Below, one piece after another: positions 60,588 to 64,000 of a DNA stretch of 64,000 nucleotides. The DNA is from Zhongshania aquimaris (GTDB taxonomy: Bacteria; Pseudomonadota; Gammaproteobacteria; Pseudomonadales; Spongiibacteraceae): assembly GCF_019312595.1 (NCBI RefSeq), contig NZ_JAHWDQ010000001.1, positions 248,001-312,000 of the forward strand, written 5' to 3'. Position numbers and translations under genes: made by a program. The notes below the pieces were generated by a model. The model made no database searches. It was given only the letters and a program-made list of their open reading frames with translations, and was not told the DNA's origin. Positions within the stretch are counted from its first letter, which is position 1; every line of letters begins with the position of its first letter.

Positions 60588-61892
60588 TTACAAATCGTAA
60601 CCAACCTCGTTGTGACAGGTAATATCCAGGCCTTGCGCCTCTTCGTCGGCGGTTACGCGCAAGCCGATTAATTTGTCGATTACAAAGAAGAGTATCCAGC
60701 TTACTACGGCTGTATAGGCCAAAGTTGCACCAATACCGATTAATTGAACTTTGAGCTGCGACGCAATGGTGACACCTTCAGCCAGGCCTTGCCCGCTGAA
60801 TATACCGAGTTCGCTACTCGCGAAAATGCCAGCCAAAAATGTACCTAAAATGCCGCCAACACCGTGCACTGGGAATACATCTAAGGAGTCATCTATTTTG
60901 ATCACTTGCTTAAGCCACAATGTGCTGTAGAAACACACGATACCTGCGCTTAAACCGATCACCATGGCGCCCGCTGGCCCAACATAGCCAGAGGCCGGTG
61001 TAATGGTACCCAAACCTGCAACCATACCCGTTACCGCGCCCAAGGCGCTTGGCTTGCCATAGCGAATCCACTCGATAAACGACCAAGTAAGACAGCCAGC
61101 GGCCGCTGATAGGTGAGTTACTAGCATTGCCATACCGGCATCACCATTGGCACCTAATGCGCTGCCCGCGTTGAAGCCAAACCAGCCAACCCAAAGCATA
61201 CCGGCGCCAATAAAGGTCATCGTCAGATTATGGGGAGGTAATGCCATTTGTCCGAAACCCTGGCGCTTACCCAAGACGATTGCCGCCACTAATGCCGCTA
61301 CACCAGCGGTGATATGAACCACTGTACCACCGGCAAAATCTAGCAAGCCCATCTGTGACAACCAACCGCCGCCCCAAACCCAGTGTGTCACTGGTGCGTA
61401 TACCGCAAGCAGCCATAGTGCCGAAAAGAGCATTACGGCAGAAAAACGAATTCGCTCGGCAAAGCCACCAACAATAAGTGCTGGCGTAATAATGGCAAAG
61501 GTCATTTGAAACATAATAAAGACAGTTTCTGGAATGTCTCCGCTTAGGCTAGATTCGCCAACGCCGGCCAAAAATGCCTTACTTAGGCCGCCGACAAATG
61601 CCGAACCTTCCGAGAAGGCCATGCTGTAGCCTACCGCCACCCAGAGTAGCGAGGCTAAACAGGTTATGCTGAAACACTGCATTAACACGCTGAGTACGTT
61701 TTTGCTTCGTACTAATCCGCCATAAAACAAGGCGAGACCGGGGAGTGTCATGAATAACACTAGGGCGGTCGACGTTAATATCCAAGCGGTATTTGCACCG
61801 TTAATTTCCTCAGAAAATCCCCATTGTGGGGCGGCCAGCAATATTAAGGCTGCCACACAACGCAACAACGGCCTTATTTTAATGGTTAACAT
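60588..61892 (-). CDS. amt: AmtB-type ammonium transporter (434 aa)
   Basis: This is an ammonium channel of the inner membrane. A cleavable signal (LLRCVAALILLAAPQWGFS) precedes eleven TM segments. Seen: TLPGLALFYGGLVRSKNVLSVL, the FQMTFAIITPALIVGGFAERIRF region, and DFAGGTVVHITAGVAALVAAIVLG with the first pore His. A second pore His lies in VHGVGGILGTFLAGIF. ATG 61892 follows GGGAGAGG. No glnK sits next to it in this window, although GlnK usually partners AmtB. A dyad with CTTTAG/CTAAAG is near 61986-62006. Confidence 0.95.
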   Translation of the reverse strand: MLTIKIRPLLRCVAALILLAAPQWGFSEEINGANTAWILTSTALVLFMTLPGLALFYGGLVRSKNVLSVLMQCFSITCLASLLWVAVGYSMAFSEGSAFVGGLSKAFLAGVGESSLSGDIPETVFIMFQMTFAIITPALIVGGFAERIRFSAVMLFSALWLLAVYAPVTHWVWGGGWLSQMGLLDFAGGTVVHITAGVAALVAAIVLGKRQGFGQMALPPHNLTMTFIGAGMLWVGWFGFNAGSALGANGDAGMAMLVTHLSAAAGCLTWSFIEWIRYGKPSALGAVTGMVAGLGTITPASGYVGPAGAMVIGLSAGIVCFYSTLWLKQVIKIDDSLDVFPVHGVGGILGTFLAGIFASSELGIFSGQGLAEGVTIASQLKVQLIGIGATLAYTAVVSWILFFVIDKLIGLRVTADEEAQGLDITCHNEVGYDL

Positions 61893-62156
61893 CAAAAATC
61901 CTCTCCCAATAATTTCAAAGCGCACCAAATTAGGTCAAAATGTGATTGTATGCGCCATAAAAATGCACAACTTCTAGTGACGAAACTTTAGATTAGGGGC
62001 CTAAAGATTCGCAAAATAACGAGGTGCGATGTCTTTTTATGGATGTAATAACGTATTCACGCCATTCGAACTGCATCAGTTTTGTGCGTTAACGGCGTTA
62101 CCTCTGGGTGCAATAAAAAAACGCACAAACACAAAGCAATTATCATGCCCACATGG

Positions 62157-62170
62157 GGTGCATTCGCACC
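62157..62170. promoter_or_regulatory. Short dyad upstream of the IclR gene
   Basis: GGTGC-attc-GCACC is a 5-base dyad 86 bases before the IclR ATG, with a partial copy GGGTGCA at 62106-62112. It may be an operator for the divergent amt/iclR pair. The rest of the 363-base gap (61893-62255) contains no convincing gene. Confidence 0.3.
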
Positions 62171-62255
62171 AAATTGCAGCGCTAAAAGCAAATAAGGTAC
62201 GGCAGGGTAAATAATCTTGCCCAAATAAAAGAATAGCGGCTCGTTTTCGATTACT

Positions 62256-63224
62256 ATGCTTTGGCCTGAAATGGCGACTCTTTTTCATGCGTATACGCTG
62301 GAGCGGCAATTGTTTTCCAAACCCACTGCGCGGGCACTCGCAATTCTTGACCTCTTAATGGCTCATCCGCACAAGGCCTTTGGTCTTACTGAGTTGACTA
62401 GAACCCTCAATCTCAATAAAGCGACGTGTCATGCGATTTTAAGCACCATGACAACGTACGGGTTTCTGATCCAAGACGAGCGGCATAAGCAGTATCGATT
62501 AGGTCCATCCATTGTCGCGGCCGGCAATGCCGCGTTTGCGCAATTTCCCGCTCTTGAATACGCCCGCCCCGAGCTAGAGAAACTAACCAGCGAGCTTGGC
62601 ATAGGTTGCGGCGTAATTGGCCGTAGCGCGAAACACCTGGTGCTATTGGCAAACTACGGCATTCCAAAGCCCCTGGACTTCCCTTTTCAGCTGGGGCTTC
62701 GCTTACCAAATACTGGGCCGCTCGGTGCGACGTTTATTGCTTGGTCACCGGCAAAAGCACTCGAAGCATGGCTACAAAAGGCGCAGCCAAGCGAATTTGA
62801 CGACAAGCTCGATCAGCGTCTGAGAATTGCGGTTATTGGAATACGCGCCCGCGGCTACGAAGTCACCTTGAAAACCCAAGCCGAGCAAGATCTCGAGGTT
62901 GCCCTAAGCAACGGTCGCTTAAATTGGAGCTTGGAACAACAAGCGCAGTCGACCGAGCTTTACCGCGAAGCGCTGTGTAGTGAGGAGTATCACTTAAACC
63001 GCATTGAGCCCGATCGGATGTATCCGGTGTGCAATATCGCCGTGCCTGTATTTGGCCGAGGCAGCGAGCCCGAACTAGTTTTCTCTACCGGTAGCATTGA
63101 CGGCTCACTGAGTGGCAAGCAAATCGCTGAGATTGCCACCCAACTGCAACGTGCCGCAAAGAATGTCACGCTCGCGGCCCACTCAGCATCGGGTCTCGAT
63201 ACCCAGCCGCCCTCTTCTTTTTAG
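62256..63224 (+). CDS. IclR-family transcriptional regulator (322 aa)
   Basis: The N-terminal winged helix (SKPTARALAILDLLMAHPHKAFGLTELTRTLNLNKATCHAIL, with YGFLIQDERHKQYRLGPSI wing) is followed by the IclR effector domain, including GIPKPLDFPFQLGLRLPNTGPLGATFIAW. The family's usual RGYA motif near the middle is IRARGYEVT. ATG 62256 gives 15 extra bases over ATG 62271. The ligand and target are unknown. It is divergent from amt and may share control there. Confidence 0.85.
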   Translation: MLWPEMATLFHAYTLERQLFSKPTARALAILDLLMAHPHKAFGLTELTRTLNLNKATCHAILSTMTTYGFLIQDERHKQYRLGPSIVAAGNAAFAQFPALEYARPELEKLTSELGIGCGVIGRSAKHLVLLANYGIPKPLDFPFQLGLRLPNTGPLGATFIAWSPAKALEAWLQKAQPSEFDDKLDQRLRIAVIGIRARGYEVTLKTQAEQDLEVALSNGRLNWSLEQQAQSTELYREALCSEEYHLNRIEPDRMYPVCNIAVPVFGRGSEPELVFSTGSIDGSLSGKQIAEIATQLQRAAKNVTLAAHSASGLDTQPPSSF

Positions 63225-63236
63225 GTTCGCTATATC

Positions 63237-64000
63237 ATGAGCAATCCCGAGTACCAACAGCGCAAAGCTTTTTTTGACCAGCTTCTCACCATTTACGGCC
63301 GCAAACCTGTTTTAGAAGCGCTACAAGACTCGGCGATGCAAATTTATAAATTACACCTTGCCGACAGCAATAAAGACGACGGGATTATTCGCGATATCAA
63401 AAAAATCGCGCAGCAACGCAATATTAATATTGAATTTCATGATCGAAAAGCGCTATCCAGAATTTCTAAAAACGGCAAACAGGATCAAGGCGTCGCCGCA
63501 GATTTGCAACTCAGCGGCTACCAGCCGAGCACCGTTATTAGCAAAGACATGCTGAGTAGCGGCAAGCAACGCTACATTGCCTTAGATCGCATTACCAACC
63601 CGCAAAACATGGGCATGATCATTCGCTCGGTGGCGGCAAGTGGCATTGACGGTATCATTCTACCGAGGCGCGGTGGCGCACCATTGACCGCCTTGGTGAT
63701 CAAAGCCAGCGCCGGCACGCTGTTTAGGGCGCCTTTGTTTTACTGTGAGAATCTAGCGAAAGAGTTAGCACGCATGCAAGCTGATGGCGCGCAGATTTGC
63801 GGTCTGTCATCCCACGCAAAACATTCGGTTTTTGAAAACCCTGTAAGCACTAGCCAGATTTATATTTTAGGCAATGAAACGGACGGTGTGAGCAACGACA
63901 TTGAAAGGTTGTGCGACACCATGCTCAAAATACCAATGCACAACGGTGTCGAATCACTGAATGTGGCAGTAACCGCCGCATTAATCGCCTTTTTAGGGCG
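63237..64000 (+). CDS. TrmH/SpoU-family RNA 2'-O-methyltransferase (partial, cut by right edge)
   Basis: A SpoU substrate-binding N-terminal part (RKPVLEALQDSAMQIYKLHLADS) precedes the SPOUT methyltransferase fold. Motif 1 is RITNPQNMGMIIRSVAASGIDG, motif 2 LGNETDGVS and motif 3 IPMHNGVESLNVAVTAALIAF, where the window ends. The architecture fits TrmH/RlmB-like enzymes; which rRNA or tRNA is modified cannot be said. It starts 12 bases after the IclR stop and may be co-transcribed. Confidence 0.9.
   Translation, partial: MSNPEYQQRKAFFDQLLTIYGRKPVLEALQDSAMQIYKLHLADSNKDDGIIRDIKKIAQQRNINIEFHDRKALSRISKNGKQDQGVAADLQLSGYQPSTVISKDMLSSGKQRYIALDRITNPQNMGMIIRSVAASGIDGIILPRRGGAPLTALVIKASAGTLFRAPLFYCENLAKELARMQADGAQICGLSSHAKHSVFENPVSTSQIYILGNETDGVSNDIERLCDTMLKIPMHNGVESLNVAVTAALIAFLG

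Noticed and set aside
61930-61990. NtrC or sigma-54 sites upstream of amt
   Set aside because: Only partial half-sites (TGCGCCA, TTGGTGCG) with wrong spacing or symmetry.
62029-62214. 61-codon open frame between amt and iclR
   Set aside because: No ribosome binding site, unusual composition and no recognisable family; it covers operator-like repeats.

Overview
The window reads as chromosomal DNA of a free-living, probably marine gammaproteobacterium. Complete or partial ttcA, mdh, tamA-tamB, ybbP/ybbA/tesA, fumC, bioA, glrK-qseG-glrR, ytfJ, truC, ybfF, arfB, a PhoP/PhoQ-like pair and amt are all present. The Mdh type, the GMC dehydrogenase and the DUF3604-PpiC-HupE trio suggest Cellvibrionales/Spongiibacteraceae-like relatives, but that placement is an inference from gene content. 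No rRNA or tRNA gene, CRISPR array or intact insertion sequence was seen.

0-20 kb is mostly housekeeping: tRNA thiolation (ttcA, cut by the left edge), malate dehydrogenase, a nitroreductase, an MFS permease, the TamA/TamB envelope pair, an SDR divergent from a TetR regulator, the YbbP/YbbA transporter divergent from TesA with overlapping start codons, a DCC-family gene broken by a frameshift, fumarase C, BioA and a small voltage-gated-type K+ channel with a C-terminal zinc ribbon.

19.7-25 kb is a signalling block. The GlrK-QseG-GlrR operon stands divergent from an EF-hand protein and a beta-barrel protein. A near-consensus sigma-54 promoter in the divergent region points at the EF-hand gene, which suggests that GlrR drives this pair. 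25-41 kb holds enzymes (YtfJ, SRPBCC, TruC, GMC oxidoreductase, YbfF, GST), the translationally coupled DUF3604-PpiC-HupE/UreJ operon, a very histidine-rich exported peptide, a PepSY plus PhoPQ-like module, an exported short-repeat protein preceded by a CRP-like site, ArfB and a ComFB-like protein.

41.4-60 kb is the accessory centrepiece: a minus-strand gene train of about 18 kb encoding a Tad/Flp (type IVc) pilus or secretion machine. It runs Flp-like pilin, TadG-like, TadE-like, unknown secreted protein, small pseudopilin, RcpC/CpaB, RcpA secretin, FHA-CpaF ATPase, TadB, TadC, DUF192, TPR lipoprotein, TadE, unknown secreted protein and OmpA-like lipid/peptidoglycan anchor. It ends in a 1735-residue Rhs/YD-repeat protein with a C-terminal DUF2235 (Tle1-type phospholipase-like) domain, followed by an overlapping small lipoprotein gene. 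The Rhs protein carries an N-terminal leader ending in Gly, then AVMAEY and a hydrophobic segment. This is the same class III prepilin-type signal seen in the neighbouring pilins. I read this as a candidate polymorphic toxin anchored to, or delivered by, the Tad machine, with a putative immunity lipoprotein. tadZ and the prepilin peptidase tadV were not found in the window.

60-64 kb holds an AmtB-type ammonium transporter, an IclR-family regulator and a TrmH/SpoU RNA methyltransferase cut by the right edge.
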